Source of the DNA: Sphingomonas paucimobilis NBRC 13935
Lineage (GTDB): Bacteria; Pseudomonadota; Alphaproteobacteria; Sphingomonadales; Sphingomonadaceae
NCBI RefSeq assembly: GCF_000739895.2
Contig: NZ_BBJS01000017.1
Span: forward strand, 123,776-187,775
Direction of reading: 5' to 3'
DNA length: 64,000 bases
In this document: positions 1 to 9,728 of the stretch, piece by piece
Position numbering within the stretch: the first letter of the stretch is position 1
Layout: every line of letters begins with the position of its first letter
Notes under the pieces: generated by a model
Databases searched by the model: none
Told to the model about the DNA's origin: nothing
What the model saw: only the letters and a program-made list of their open reading frames with translations
Made by a program: the position numbers and the translations under genes

Positions 1-510
1 GAAACCGAACCATGGCTCGCCGGATGCGCTATGGCGTTGCCAACGGGTGACGCCGTCCCATTGCCGCGAGCGCCAGCGATGCCGCGCGATGATGCCGGCA
101 TGCGGGGCGGCCGCGTCGTCATATTCGCGCTGCATCACATGCACCGTCGCGTTGGGGAAATCCTCCAGCCCGCCGGCATGATCGAAGTCGAGATGGGTCA
201 AAACGATATGCCGTACGTCGCGGGGGTCATGGCCCAGCGCCTCGATCTGGCGGATCGCGGTCTCCTGCTCACGCAAACGGATGTTCAGCATCGCGCGCCA
301 CGCCAGGGTGATGCGGGGATCGGGACGTCGATGCGGGTGCGCGACGTCCTTCAGGCCATAACCGGTGTCGACCAGCACCAGCCCGTGGTCATCGGTTTCG
401 ATCAACAGGCAATGGCACACCAGATGCCCCAACAACCCATGGCTGCATCCGTCGAACAGCGCGCCGCCCAGGGGGCAGTCGGTCCCGCAATTGAGATGAT
501 GGATACGCAT
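1..510 (-). CDS. MBL-fold metallo-hydrolase (partial, 3' end outside window)
   Basis: The minus strand reads open from an ATG at 510 to the window edge, giving the first 170 residues. It begins MRIHHLNCGT and carries the metallo-beta-lactamase metal-binding signature at residues 106-111 as HLDFDH followed by AGG. The family norm is HxHxDH, so the second histidine is replaced by Asp here. An earlier core strand (LVLVDTGYG, about residues 45-53) also fits the fold. The layout resembles lactonase-like MBL hydrolases, but the substrate cannot be read from this part. The start is the first ATG after a 120-bp gap to the next gene. Overall fold is secure; the exact function is not. Confidence 0.8.
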   Translation of the reverse strand, partial: MRIHHLNCGTDCPLGGALFDGCSHGLLGHLVCHCLLIETDDHGLVLVDTGYGLKDVAHPHRRPDPRITLAWRAMLNIRLREQETAIRQIEALGHDPRDVRHIVLTHLDFDHAGGLEDFPNATVHVMQREYDDAAAPHAGIIARHRWRSRQWDGVTRWQRHSASGEPWFGF

Positions 511-632
511 GCTACCCCAACCGGTCGCAAGCGGCCCAGTTCCTGATTTTATCCTTGTTTAACAAATAGATATCGCAGATCCGGATGTACACTTATCTGT
601 ATCAGTCCAGACATGCTAACTCTGGCGTTCCG

Positions 633-3131
633 CTAATCGACCGTGGCGGCGTCCAGACCCGCGGACAAGGACAACAGGCTTTTCGCCAGTTCGTCCTTGC
701 GGAACGGCTTGGTCAGCCGGGTCAGGTCGGAGGCGACGCCCTCGGTCTCGGCATAGCCCGAGACCAGCAGGATCGCCATGCCCGGCCGCCGCGCCGCGAC
801 GAGCGCGGCCAGTTCGGTGCCGGTCATGCGGGGCATCAGATGGTCGGTGACCAGCAGGTCAAATGTCGCGCCATCGTTGAGGATCCGCATCGCCTCTTCC
901 GCCGAGGACGCCTCGATGACGTCATAGCCCAGATCGACCAGCATGTCGGCGGTGCTGTGCCGAACCAGATCCTCGTCATCGACCAGCAGCGCACGGCCGC
1001 TGCGTATCCCATCCGCCTGACGCACCTCACCCGGGGTCGCGGCTTCGACCGCCGTGGTGCCGCATGGCAATAACAGATCGACCTGGGTGCCCACACCGGG
1101 CTCGCTGCTGATTGTCAGCGCACCACCCATTTGCGATGCCAGGCCATGGACCATCGACAGGCCCAGCCCGGTGCCCTTGCCGATTCCCTTGGTCGAGAAG
1201 AAGGGCTCGACCGCACGGGCCAGCGTCTCCGCATGCATGCCGCTGCCCGTATCGGCGACCGACAGGCGCACATAGCGACCGGCCGGCAACAGCGCGCCAT
1301 GGCTGCCGATCAGCCGCCCCTCGGCCAGATGCTCGGCCGCCAGCGTGATGCGCAGCGTACCGCCGCCGGGCATCGCATCGCGCGCATTCACCGCCAGGTT
1401 GAGCAGCGCCATCTCGACCTGATTGGGATCGGCATCGGCGGGGGGCAGATCGGGCGCGACATTGATCTCGACCAGGATTTGCGGACCGGTCGTGCTGGCC
1501 ACCAGATCCTGCATCCCCGCGACCAGCGCCGCCATGTCGACCGAGATGAGTTGCAGAGGCTGACGCCGTGCAAAGGCCAGCAAGCGCTGCACCAGCGTCC
1601 GTGCCCGCTCGGCCGACTGGGCGGCGCCGGCGACCAACCGCTGCTCGCGCGCACCGCCCAGCCCCTTTTGCTGCAACAGGTCGAGCGTGCCGACGATCGG
1701 GGTGAGCAGATTGTTGAAGTCATGCGCCACGCCCCCGGTCAACTGGCCCATCGCCTCCATCTTCTGCGCTTGGCGGAGCGCGTCCATCGTCTCGACGAGT
1801 TGCGCGTCACGACGCAGCCGCTCGGTGACGTCGGTGACGAACTGGAACACACCGTCCTGGCGGCCCTGTTCGTCGAACAGCGGATGAAAGCTGATCTCGT
1901 AACTGGGGCGGTCGCGGTCGGGATCGCCGAACTGCTCGACAAAGGTCACCCGCTGTCCCTGCATGCCGCGCAACCAGCCGCGACGCACCTCCTCGCGGCG
2001 CTCGGGGTCGTCGGCCAGCAGATCGAGCATTTTGTCGCCCGCGCGGGGCCTGACGCCGAAGACCCGTTCGAATTCATCAGCATTGGCGGCGTTCAGCGCC
2101 AGGATGGTGAAATCCATATCGATCGCCATCACCATGATGTCGGTCGATTCGATCAGGGTCGCCAGGATATTGCGCTCGGCGGTGCGTTCAGCGACCCGCT
2201 GCTCCAGCGTGGCGTTCAACTCGCGCAGCCGGTCCTCGGCGATCTTGCGATCGTGAATGTCGACCGACACGCCGAACCAGCGTTCTATCTCGCCCGTATC
2301 GGGATGACGGTAGGGATTGGCCCGGTCGAGGAACCAGCGATATTCGCCCGAGGCCGCGCGGATGCGATGTTCGAACAGGTGCGGCCCCGCCGCGTCGCGC
2401 GCCGCCTGGAACGCCCTCACCACCTGCGGCCCGTCATCGGGATGGATGAAGGCCCCGGCCATCTCCCTGGGTGTCCGCGCCGCAAAGCCCTCGCCCGTAT
2501 AATCGGAGAATTGCCGGTTGAGGAACTCCATCCGCCCCTCGGCATCGGCGATCCAGACGATCTGCGGCACGGTGTCGATCATCAGGCGGAACCGCGCCTC
2601 GCTCTCGACCAATGCCGCCTCAGCGGTCCTCTGCCGCCGCTCGGCCGCGATCCGCTCGGTCGTCTCGGCCAGCACGCACAGCACACCCGCCGGCCGGCCG
2701 CTCTCATCGATGACCGGCGAATAATCCAGGTTCATCCACACCTGTTCCGGCGCGCCGTGGCGATAGAGGGTGAGTTCCTGATCCTGATAGCGCAACGTGC
2801 CGCCTGCCAAGCCGACGCGCATGACGTTATCGTTGAAGTCGGCGACCTCGGGCCATCCCTCGCGCACCCGGGCCCCCAGTAGCTCGGGGTGGCGCCCGCC
2901 GGCAAAGAGCGAATAGGCATCATTGTAGAGCATGATGCCGTCCTCGCCCCACAGCATCACCATCGGCACCGGCGAATGGAGCAGCATCAGCGTCGCGGTG
3001 CGCAGGCTGGCGGACCAGCTCTCGATCGGCCCCAGCCCCCTGCTCGTCCAGTCGCGCGCGGCGATCAGGAGGCCGCAGCCGCCGCCATCGCGCAACAGGT
3101 CTGCAAAGGGCGGGGTATCGCGATCGGACAT
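633..3131 (-). CDS. PAS-domain hybrid sensor histidine kinase with receiver domain
   Basis: An 832-residue, apparently cytosolic, hybrid kinase. Three PAS-type sensor modules occupy roughly residues 30-150, 175-295 and 325-440. The middle one is PAS_3-like with HPDD and a PAC tail. A HisKA domain follows, with phospho-acceptor His470 in GGVAHDFNNLL, then a HATPase with N-box NLAVNARDAM and the G-boxes DTGSGM and GKGTGLGLSM. A C-terminal receiver (about 710-825) has Asp763 in LLVTDHLMPRMTG. No transmembrane segment is obvious. The H-box type (AHDFNNLL) is common in phyllosphere alphaproteobacterial light/redox-type hybrid kinases. There is no adjacent response regulator, so its output partner is unknown. 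Confidence 0.93.
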   Translation of the reverse strand: MSDRDTPPFADLLRDGGGCGLLIAARDWTSRGLGPIESWSASLRTATLMLLHSPVPMVMLWGEDGIMLYNDAYSLFAGGRHPELLGARVREGWPEVADFNDNVMRVGLAGGTLRYQDQELTLYRHGAPEQVWMNLDYSPVIDESGRPAGVLCVLAETTERIAAERRQRTAEAALVESEARFRLMIDTVPQIVWIADAEGRMEFLNRQFSDYTGEGFAARTPREMAGAFIHPDDGPQVVRAFQAARDAAGPHLFEHRIRAASGEYRWFLDRANPYRHPDTGEIERWFGVSVDIHDRKIAEDRLRELNATLEQRVAERTAERNILATLIESTDIMVMAIDMDFTILALNAANADEFERVFGVRPRAGDKMLDLLADDPERREEVRRGWLRGMQGQRVTFVEQFGDPDRDRPSYEISFHPLFDEQGRQDGVFQFVTDVTERLRRDAQLVETMDALRQAQKMEAMGQLTGGVAHDFNNLLTPIVGTLDLLQQKGLGGAREQRLVAGAAQSAERARTLVQRLLAFARRQPLQLISVDMAALVAGMQDLVASTTGPQILVEINVAPDLPPADADPNQVEMALLNLAVNARDAMPGGGTLRITLAAEHLAEGRLIGSHGALLPAGRYVRLSVADTGSGMHAETLARAVEPFFSTKGIGKGTGLGLSMVHGLASQMGGALTISSEPGVGTQVDLLLPCGTTAVEAATPGEVRQADGIRSGRALLVDDEDLVRHSTADMLVDLGYDVIEASSAEEAMRILNDGATFDLLVTDHLMPRMTGTELAALVAARRPGMAILLVSGYAETEGVASDLTRLTKPFRKDELAKSLLSLSAGLDAATVD

Positions 3132-3291
3132 GAATATTCCCTCACACCGCCCAACCGGACATGGATGCGTTCATCATAACCCATTTTAGGTGACACGCCA
3201 TAGCCGGCGACCGAGGCCGCCATGCGTCTTCTTTCCTCGCCTATCGTCGCAACTCACGGTAGCGATGGGAGAAAGAGAAGAAGGAGAGCCC

Positions 3292-4563
3292 ATGCCCGAT
3301 ATGGAACAGGCGACCGTCCGCCGGATTAGCTGGCGGCTGATGCCGCTGCTCGGCCTGCTTTATCTGGTCGCCTATATCGACCGGCAGAATATCTCCTATG
3401 CCAAGCTGCAGATGGTCGATGCGCTGGGGCTCAGCGAAGCCGCGTTCGGGCTGGGCGCCTCGCTGTTCTTCATCGGCTATTTCCTGTTCGAGGTGCCGAG
3501 CAACATCCTGCTCCACCGGATGGGCGCGCATATCTGGTTCACCCGGATCATCGCCAGTTGGGGGGTGGTGACCATATTGCTCGCCTTCACGCCCAGTGCG
3601 CCGATCTTCTATCTGCTGCGCTTCCTGCTGGGCGTGGCGGAGGCGGGATTCTTCCCCGGCGTGCTCTATGTCCTGACCCTGTGGTTCCCGGCCCGCTATC
3701 GCGCCCGTGCGGTCGGACTGTTCATGCTGGCGAGCGCGGTCGCCAATGCGGTCGGCGGAGCGATCGGCGGCTGGCTGCTCGATCAGGACGGCGCGCTGGG
3801 GCTGGCGGGATGGCAATGGGTGTTCCTGGCGACCGGCCTCCCCGCGGTCCTGTTGGCGCCGGTCGTCTTCTTCCTGCTGCCGCGGGCCCCCGGAACCGCG
3901 CGCTGGCTGAGCCCGGACCAGAAGAGCTGGCTGGCCGCCGAGCTGGCCGTTCCGGCGGAGACGCCCCCGACCGGGCATGGCGACATCTGGACGACGCTGC
4001 GCGACGGGCGCGTCCTGCTGCTCTGCCTGGTATATATCGGCTTTCCGCTGGGGGCCTATGGGCTCAGCTATTGGTTACCGACGATCGTGCGCGGGTTCGG
4101 CGTGTCGAACACCGCCAATGGGCTGCTCAATATCATCCCCTGGACGCTGGTCGCGATCGCGCTGTGGGGCGTGCCGCGTCATGCCGCGCGCTATCGCAAC
4201 CCGATCGGCCATGCCGCCGGACCGGCGCTGCTCGGCGCTTTACTGCTGGTGCTGAGCGTGGTCGTCGATCACGTCGCCTTGCGCTTCGCCTGTCTCAGCC
4301 TGGCGGCGGCCGCGATCTTCTCGGGTCAGCCCGTCTTCTGGACGCTGCCGCCACGTTTCCTCTCGGGCGCCCGCGCGGCGGCGGGGTTCGCGGCGATCAA
4401 TTCGGTCGGCAATCTGGGCGGCTTCATCGCCCAGGCGATCGTCCCCACGCTGCGCGACTGGGCGGGCAGCGATACCGCGCCGATGCTGTTCCTGGCCGCC
4501 TGCCTCACCGCCGCCGGGCTGGGCGTGATCCTGGTCGAGCGGCGATTGCCACGTCCCGGCTGA
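3292..4563 (+). CDS. MFS transporter, ACS (anion:cation symporter) family
   Basis: A 423-residue inner-membrane permease with about 12 hydrophobic segments. After the first membrane span it has the ACS-family signature YIDRQNISYA, and the helix 2-3 region reads FEVPSNILLHRMG, both typical of proton-coupled organic-acid/sugar-acid carriers of the phthalate/galactonate group. The reading frame is open from 3190, but the start at 3292 is preferred because AAGGAG (3281-3286) lies 5 nt upstream and the protein then begins MPDMEQATVRRISWRLMPLL, the usual short cytosolic lead. An in-frame ATG at 3265 is the alternative. The gene is convergent with the following kinase, with 6 bp between stop codons. 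The substrate is not predictable. Confidence 0.9.
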   Translation: MPDMEQATVRRISWRLMPLLGLLYLVAYIDRQNISYAKLQMVDALGLSEAAFGLGASLFFIGYFLFEVPSNILLHRMGAHIWFTRIIASWGVVTILLAFTPSAPIFYLLRFLLGVAEAGFFPGVLYVLTLWFPARYRARAVGLFMLASAVANAVGGAIGGWLLDQDGALGLAGWQWVFLATGLPAVLLAPVVFFLLPRAPGTARWLSPDQKSWLAAELAVPAETPPTGHGDIWTTLRDGRVLLLCLVYIGFPLGAYGLSYWLPTIVRGFGVSNTANGLLNIIPWTLVAIALWGVPRHAARYRNPIGHAAGPALLGALLLVLSVVVDHVALRFACLSLAAAAIFSGQPVFWTLPPRFLSGARAAAGFAAINSVGNLGGFIAQAIVPTLRDWAGSDTAPMLFLAACLTAAGLGVILVERRLPRPG

Positions 4564-4569
4564 CCGGCC

Positions 4570-7122
4570 TCAGGTCAGTGCGAGCGCAGCCGACCCATTC
4601 TCGTCCGCCCCGCTCGCCGACACCGGAATGGCGATGGTGCAGTGGACCCCGTCCGCCTCCAGCCGATAGGTCGTGCGCGCGCTCAACTGATAGGGAAGCG
4701 CGCGCTCGATCAGTTCGCGCCCCTGCCCCGTCCCTTGCGGCGCCGAGCCCTGTGGCGGCATCGCCACCCCGCTTTCGCGCCAGTCGATGTGCAGCCAGGG
4801 CTGCTCGCCCGGTCCGGCGGGATCGAGCGACCAGCGCACCGTCAACCGGCCCGTCTGATGCGCCAGCGCACCATATTTGGCGGCGTTGGTGCCCAGCTCG
4901 TGCAACGCCATCGCCAGTGTCTGGACGGTCGAGGATCGCAGCCGCACGCCAGGCGGCCCGTCCAGCGTCACCCGGTCCGGTCCGCCACCCAGCGCCGACA
5001 ATTCGGTGCGGATCAGGTCGCCAAAAGTCACCCGGTCATGATCGTTCAGCCGCGACAGCAACCCCTGGACCCGGGACAGCGCGTCCAGCCGATCCTCGAA
5101 CTTCTCCTGAAATTCGCTGAGATCGGCGCTCGACCGGGCAGTCTTTTCGGCGGTGGAGCGAACCACCCCGATCAGGTTGCGCGTCCGGTGCTGCAACTCG
5201 GCGATCAGCACCTGCTGGCGTTCCGCCCACATCCGGCGGTCGGTCGTCTCGACGACCGCGCCGACCATGCGGATCGGCTGCCCCTGACAATAGAAGAACC
5301 GTCCGCGCCCATGCAGCCAGTGGATCGAGCCATCGGGATGGACGACCCGGAATTCATGGTCGAATTCGCGGCGCTCGGTCATGGCGACATTCAACAACGC
5401 CTCCGCCGCCAGGCGGTCATCGGGGTGCACGCGCGCCAGCCAGCTTTCATAGCTGGGCTTCACCTCGCCAACCGCATAGCCCTCCATGCGGAAATGCTCG
5501 TCCGACCAGTGCACTTCATGGGAAATGACGTCCCAGTCCCATAGGCCCAGCCGACCGACCTCGACGGCACTGCGCAGCCGCTCCTCGCTCTGCTCGATCC
5601 GTTCCTGCGCCAGCTTGGCGTCGGTGATGTCCTCGCCGATACCGCCGATCAGCCGGACCCGGCCCCCTTCATCGGCGATCGGGAAATCGGTATCGCGCAG
5701 CCAGCGGATCGCGCCGTCGCCCGGCCGCCGGATGCGATATTCGAACACCGCATGCTCGCCCGCTCGCACGCGGCTGATATGGGTTTCGGCCAGCGGGCGA
5801 TCCTCGGGCACGATCATGTCGAGCCAGCCGCGATAATGGTCGCCCACCATGACCTCGTCGCGACGGAGGCCGTAAATCGCCTCGAATGCGGGGGTCAGAT
5901 ATTGCCATTGCAACGTCTCGGCATCGCGCAGCCACAATATGTCCTGCGATGCCTCGCCGAACTGCCGCAGCCGCTCTTCGCTGACGCGCAGGGTCGCCTG
6001 GATGAGAACCTGTTCCATCGCGGTCCAGATTCGCTCCGCCACATCTTCGATCAGGGCGACCTCACCGCGCGACCAAGGACGCGGTGCTGCCGTGATCGCG
6101 CCCAGCGACCAGCCCGGCTCCTCCGTTCCCTTGTTCAGCACCACCGTCGCCAGCGCGCCGATACCCAGGTCCGTCAAACGCCGCCGGTCCATCTCGGGCA
6201 GCGAGGATGCGGGGATGTCGTCGATGACCCATGTCTGCTGGAACGCCGCCTGCGCCGTCGGCGGAAAATCGGACAGGCGGATGGCGGCGGGCAGCGGCGA
6301 CGTACGCGCATTGCCGATCTGTTCGACGAAAGCGACGCGGTCGTCGTCCCGCGCGAAATTGGCGATATAGCATCGGTCGAGCGCCAGTCGATCGGCCAGC
6401 ATCCCCAGCCCGCATTGCGCCACCCCCGCCACGCTCGTCTCGGCGCGCAGCGCATCGGACAGACGCAGCAGGAACACCTGCCGCTCCTCACTTTCGCGCA
6501 AGGCGCGCGACCGTTCCTCGACCCTCACCTCCAATTCGCTCTGGCTGAGCCGTGCGGCCTGCAAGGCACGGGTCATCTGATAGCCCGCCGCGGCGAACCG
6601 GCTCAGCCGTTCGAGCAGCCGACCATCCTCCCGGTCGAACTTGCGATCCGGATCATGCGCGATGATCCACAAGGTGCCGATCGGCTCGCCTTGGTGGAAG
6701 AAGGGCACCAGCAGCAGTTCGTGAATCGGCGGCTCGATATCACCGTGCCCGAAGAACCGTGTCGGATGCTCGAACAACTGCATCGCCCGCCGCGCGACCA
6801 CGATGCCGCAGGGGCTGGCGTCGATCGGCATGACCCCACCGCGAAGCCGTGCCCATGCCCCGGCCAGCGCGACCCATTGGAACTGGTCGCCGCCATTTTC
6901 GGGGTTCAGCAGGCTGATCCCGGCGGACCCGGCAATCCCCTGCGCGACGATATGGTCGCACAGCGTCTGCAATAACCTTTCCGGATGGGTGGCGAGCTCC
7001 TCCGCCAGAGACGCCATGGCATCGGCCTCGAGCTGGTGATCGGCGGGACGAACGGGGCGATGCGCCAAAGCCCCGGTGATGAGCACATCGTCGAGGCGAC
7101 AGGTCGGAAGTCCGTCAGCCAT
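4570..7122 (-). CDS. GAF/PAS sensor histidine kinase, HWE family
   Basis: About 850 residues if started at the ATG at 7122; the frame is open to a TTG at 7182 and neither start has a clear ribosome site. Two GAF-like domains fill roughly the first 390 residues, followed by two PAS/PAC domains. The C-terminal kinase is of the HWE type: the H-box is LQHRTRNLIGVV (His at codon 5188-5190), the N-box HELGTNAAKYGAL, and the WxE element DWRESG, with GQGRELIERALPY in place of classical G-boxes. HWE kinases are an alphaproteobacterial family often tied to light and general-stress signalling. No receiver domain or neighbouring regulator is present, so the partner must be elsewhere. Confidence 0.9.
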   Translation of the reverse strand: MADGLPTCRLDDVLITGALAHRPVRPADHQLEADAMASLAEELATHPERLLQTLCDHIVAQGIAGSAGISLLNPENGGDQFQWVALAGAWARLRGGVMPIDASPCGIVVARRAMQLFEHPTRFFGHGDIEPPIHELLLVPFFHQGEPIGTLWIIAHDPDRKFDREDGRLLERLSRFAAAGYQMTRALQAARLSQSELEVRVEERSRALRESEERQVFLLRLSDALRAETSVAGVAQCGLGMLADRLALDRCYIANFARDDDRVAFVEQIGNARTSPLPAAIRLSDFPPTAQAAFQQTWVIDDIPASSLPEMDRRRLTDLGIGALATVVLNKGTEEPGWSLGAITAAPRPWSRGEVALIEDVAERIWTAMEQVLIQATLRVSEERLRQFGEASQDILWLRDAETLQWQYLTPAFEAIYGLRRDEVMVGDHYRGWLDMIVPEDRPLAETHISRVRAGEHAVFEYRIRRPGDGAIRWLRDTDFPIADEGGRVRLIGGIGEDITDAKLAQERIEQSEERLRSAVEVGRLGLWDWDVISHEVHWSDEHFRMEGYAVGEVKPSYESWLARVHPDDRLAAEALLNVAMTERREFDHEFRVVHPDGSIHWLHGRGRFFYCQGQPIRMVGAVVETTDRRMWAERQQVLIAELQHRTRNLIGVVRSTAEKTARSSADLSEFQEKFEDRLDALSRVQGLLSRLNDHDRVTFGDLIRTELSALGGGPDRVTLDGPPGVRLRSSTVQTLAMALHELGTNAAKYGALAHQTGRLTVRWSLDPAGPGEQPWLHIDWRESGVAMPPQGSAPQGTGQGRELIERALPYQLSARTTYRLEADGVHCTIAIPVSASGADENGSAALALT

Positions 7123-7361
7123 GCTGCGCACCGACAGGCTTGGAGCCCGTACAAGGCGGGGTGGCGCCTGATGCAAGGCCAACTGTGGCCGTCACGCCAA
7201 TGCCCGACATTGTGATGGAGGCGTTCCCATTCGCCGCGATCATGCCCCGCCCCCCCTGGTTCGCTGTGCGCCGAGGGCGCGACTTGGCTCCCACCCTTTA
7301 GCTCATGCGCGGCAGCGCTTACACAATCTTTTGATCGGCTTACCGGCGCATCAGGACCGTC

Positions 7362-7856
7362 TTAGAGATTGGCCTGTTCCTCGGGCGGCAGATCTTCGTC
7401 CGGGCCATAATAAAGGGTGGCGCATTCCTCGGCCAGGCAACCGCCCTCGATCACGATATCGTCGCGATAGGCTTTGGCGATGAAAGACAGCGTGTCGACA
7501 TGCCGTGCCTCGAAATACATGGGATGCACATCCTCCCGGCCGGCGCCATAGACGACGCGCCCGACCTTGGACCAGATCGAGGCCATGGTGCACATGCCGC
7601 AGGGTTGCAGCGTCGAATAAAGCGTCGCGTCGCGCAGCTCCAAATCGCCTACGCTTTCGCACGCCCGGCGGATCGCCATCATCTCGGCATGGGCGGTGGC
7701 GTCGGGCAGTTCGTGCGTTTGATTGCGTTCGGCGGCCAGCACCTGCCCACCCCGCACGATCACGCATCCCAAAGGCGAGGTCGACGGATCGCTCCCCTTG
7801 GAGCGCGCGACCTGCAGCGCCAACCGCATCCATCGTTCGTCCGTCGCCTTGTCCAT
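7362..7856 (-). CDS. CMP/dCMP-type nucleoside deaminase
   Basis: A 164-residue zinc deaminase of the cytidine/deoxycytidylate superfamily. The zinc site and catalytic glutamate are intact: HAE at residues 56-58 (ligand His56, proton-shuttle Glu58) and PCGMC at 85-89 (ligands Cys86 and Cys89). The length and the SPLGCVIVRGG core suit a free-base or nucleoside deaminase such as the guanine/cytosine deaminase-like group, or a TadA relative; the substrate is not fixed by the motifs. The frame extends upstream to 7967, but the ATG at 7856 has AGGAG nine bases before it and gives a normal-length enzyme. It is divergent from the membrane protein at 8029. Confidence 0.88.
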   Translation of the reverse strand: MDKATDERWMRLALQVARSKGSDPSTSPLGCVIVRGGQVLAAERNQTHELPDATAHAEMMAIRRACESVGDLELRDATLYSTLQPCGMCTMASIWSKVGRVVYGAGREDVHPMYFEARHVDTLSFIAKAYRDDIVIEGGCLAEECATLYYGPDEDLPPEEQANL

Positions 7857-8028
7857 GCCTGTCCACTCCTGTCGCGTCGAGCGTGAACGCATGGGCGCCG
7901 TTCCAAGCGCTATCGAATCCGGAAAATCGGCGTGAAGCCCATCGCGTGACCGGCCGTGCCTGCGCATTCAAAGGGGCGGACCCGGCGACCGCTTGCCGAG
8001 TTATCCTTCCGCAATGAAGGAGCGGATG

Positions 8029-8514
8029 ATGAAGACCGGCAAAGCGGTGGTGATCGGCGGGCTACTGGCCGGCCTCGTGACGACGGCGGCGATGGTGGCC
8101 GGGCGAAAGTCAGGCGTGCTCGGCAAGACGCTCGATCGGGACTCGGTCGACTGGATCGATCGGAATACCGGCTCGCGCGCCGTCATCGGTGATGCCGGCA
8201 CCAGCGCGGTGGAACTGGCGAACCATCTGGGCGCCTCGGTCGGCTTCGCGGCCTTGTACCCGCCGCTGCGCCGGGCCTTGCCCGACCTGCCTCCCGCGAT
8301 TCTGGGTGTGCTGTACGGCACGGCCCTCTATGCCGTGAATATCGCCGGCATCGCTCCGATCCTCGGCATTACCGAGGGTGAGGTGGAAGCCGGCCGGCGA
8401 AAGGCCGCCGAGCGCTGGGCCATCCATGCCTTGCAAAGCGTGGTGACCGCTTGGGCCATCGAGCGGCTGGCGCAGGACGACCTCGCTGCGCCGAGCGGCG
8501 CGGCGCCGGCATGA
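8029..8514 (+). CDS. small conserved membrane protein of unknown function
   Basis: A 161-residue protein beginning MKTGKAVVIGGLLAGLVTT, which is a membrane anchor or signal-anchor. Further hydrophobic stretches lie around GASVGFAALYPPL and LGVLYGTALYAVNIAGIAPIL, so it is probably an inner-membrane protein with two to three spans. The start at 8029 is chosen because AAGGAG at 8017-8022 lies six bases upstream; ATGs at 8014 and 8026 are poorer. I do not recognise a family. Convergent with the ferritin-like gene at 8659; a strong hairpin separates them. Confidence 0.75.
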   Translation: MKTGKAVVIGGLLAGLVTTAAMVAGRKSGVLGKTLDRDSVDWIDRNTGSRAVIGDAGTSAVELANHLGASVGFAALYPPLRRALPDLPPAILGVLYGTALYAVNIAGIAPILGITEGEVEAGRRKAAERWAIHALQSVVTAWAIERLAQDDLAAPSGAAPA

Positions 8515-8574
8515 CCAAGGCTCGACACAGGCTTTACCGCCCCGGATGAGCGATCGCGCGCCCTATGGCAAAAT

Positions 8575-8602
8575 GCGAAGAGGGTATGGAAACCCTCTTC
8601 GC
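8575..8602. terminator. hairpin terminator between convergent genes
   Basis: A perfect 11-bp inverted repeat, GCGAAGAGGGT and ACCCTCTTCGC, around a 6-base loop. On the minus strand it is followed by ATTTT, so it best serves the ferritin-like operon, but its position between two convergent stops (8514 and 8659) suggests it insulates both. A second GC-rich hairpin lies at about 8614-8645. Confidence 0.6.
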
Positions 8603-8658
8603 TCGCGAGGTTGCGCGCACCACCGGAGAGGGGCCCCGGCGGTGCGCGACCGGAGGGA

Positions 8659-9696
8659 TCAGACGATGTTGTTCCCACTGGTCTTGATCAGCCCGTTCAG
8701 GCCGCTGGGGAAAAATCCGCCCGAGGATGCCGACGTGCCGGATGCGTAAAGGATGCCCAAGGCTTCCTCTGGCGTGCGACGCAGGGCGATCCAGTTGCCA
8801 TCGTCCCGCAACTGAATGCGCGAACCGAAATCGGTGGCGCCGCCGAACCAGCCGATGCCGGCGTCGAGGTCCCGCGGACCGTCGAGCCGGTTGCGGGCTT
8901 CCGCCATGCGCCATGAACGCTCGAACAGCACCTGCGCGGCGGGCAACGATCGATCCTGAAGAATAGCCCATTGATACAGGGCATTGCGGATCACGCCGTC
9001 GCTGGCGGCGGTACCGGCGGCAAAGGCCCCCACGCCGCCGCTCATCCCGGCACTGACCTGATAGCTTTGATCCACGGACGCCGTCATGATCACCGCCGAC
9101 AGCGCGACCGCACCCAACAGGAAATCCTCCTGCGAGCTATAGGGATCGAAGAAGCTGGCCGGCGGCGTGTCCGAGGGCACGCGGGCGATCATGTCGAACG
9201 GGCCATTCTGCCCGCCCGCGATGTTGAGCGCAGGCTGCGCCGTCGTCGCCCCGGCCAACGTCCGCCGCAAAAAGCCGATCCGGCCCAGCACGGCACTGGC
9301 GACTTCGCCGACCATCGCCTGGGTCCCGCCATCGGTGAAGGTCACGGCCCGGCCGCCCGACACGCTGCCCGCCGTGCCCGTGCCGGTGGTGAGCGAGGCG
9401 GACAGGGTCCCGCCATTCAGGCCGCGCACCAGATAGCTGCCGTAAAGATAGTGAAGCTGAAGCAGGAAGTTCAGCCGGTCATTGTCGGTCGCGGTATAGC
9501 TGGGCACCGGTGCCGGCGTCGCGGTGGCAGACGCGGTCGGTGTCGGCGTCTTCACATTTTCCGAACCCACGACATCGTCGTTGCACCCTTCGAGCAGGGC
9601 CAGGCCGCCTGCCATTGCCGAAGCGGTGCCGAACCACCGGATCATCTGGCGACGCGTGGTGTCGGGCGCGCCCACTTCCTTGTCGGAAATCGTCAT
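8659..9696 (-). CDS. Tat-exported ferritin-like domain protein (paralogue 1)
   Basis: A 345-residue secreted protein. The N-terminus has a twin-arginine signal, RRQMIRWFG at residues 15-23, then a hydrophobic run ending LLEGC, where Cys38 could be a lipidated cysteine although Glu at -2 is atypical. A threonine/proline linker follows, then a helical domain starting LNFLLQLHYLYGSYL that matches the first helix of the Ferritin_2-type domain. The C-terminus GGFFPSGLNGLIKT is nearly identical to that of the next gene (GGFFPTGINGSIKT), showing the two are paralogues. It lies 32 bp downstream of its paralogue, so they form an operon. A di-iron or other redox role in the periplasm is inferred only from the fold. 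Confidence 0.82.
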   Translation of the reverse strand: MTISDKEVGAPDTTRRQMIRWFGTASAMAGGLALLEGCNDDVVGSENVKTPTPTASATATPAPVPSYTATDNDRLNFLLQLHYLYGSYLVRGLNGGTLSASLTTGTGTAGSVSGGRAVTFTDGGTQAMVGEVASAVLGRIGFLRRTLAGATTAQPALNIAGGQNGPFDMIARVPSDTPPASFFDPYSSQEDFLLGAVALSAVIMTASVDQSYQVSAGMSGGVGAFAAGTAASDGVIRNALYQWAILQDRSLPAAQVLFERSWRMAEARNRLDGPRDLDAGIGWFGGATDFGSRIQLRDDGNWIALRRTPEEALGILYASGTSASSGGFFPSGLNGLIKTSGNNIV

Positions 9697-9728
9697 GTCA
9701 TCCCCCTTTGGGAATCAAGCTGTTGGGT

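Noticed and set aside
1131..2882. 583-codon plus-strand frame
   Set aside because: Antisense to the hybrid kinase, whose domains are unambiguous on the minus strand.
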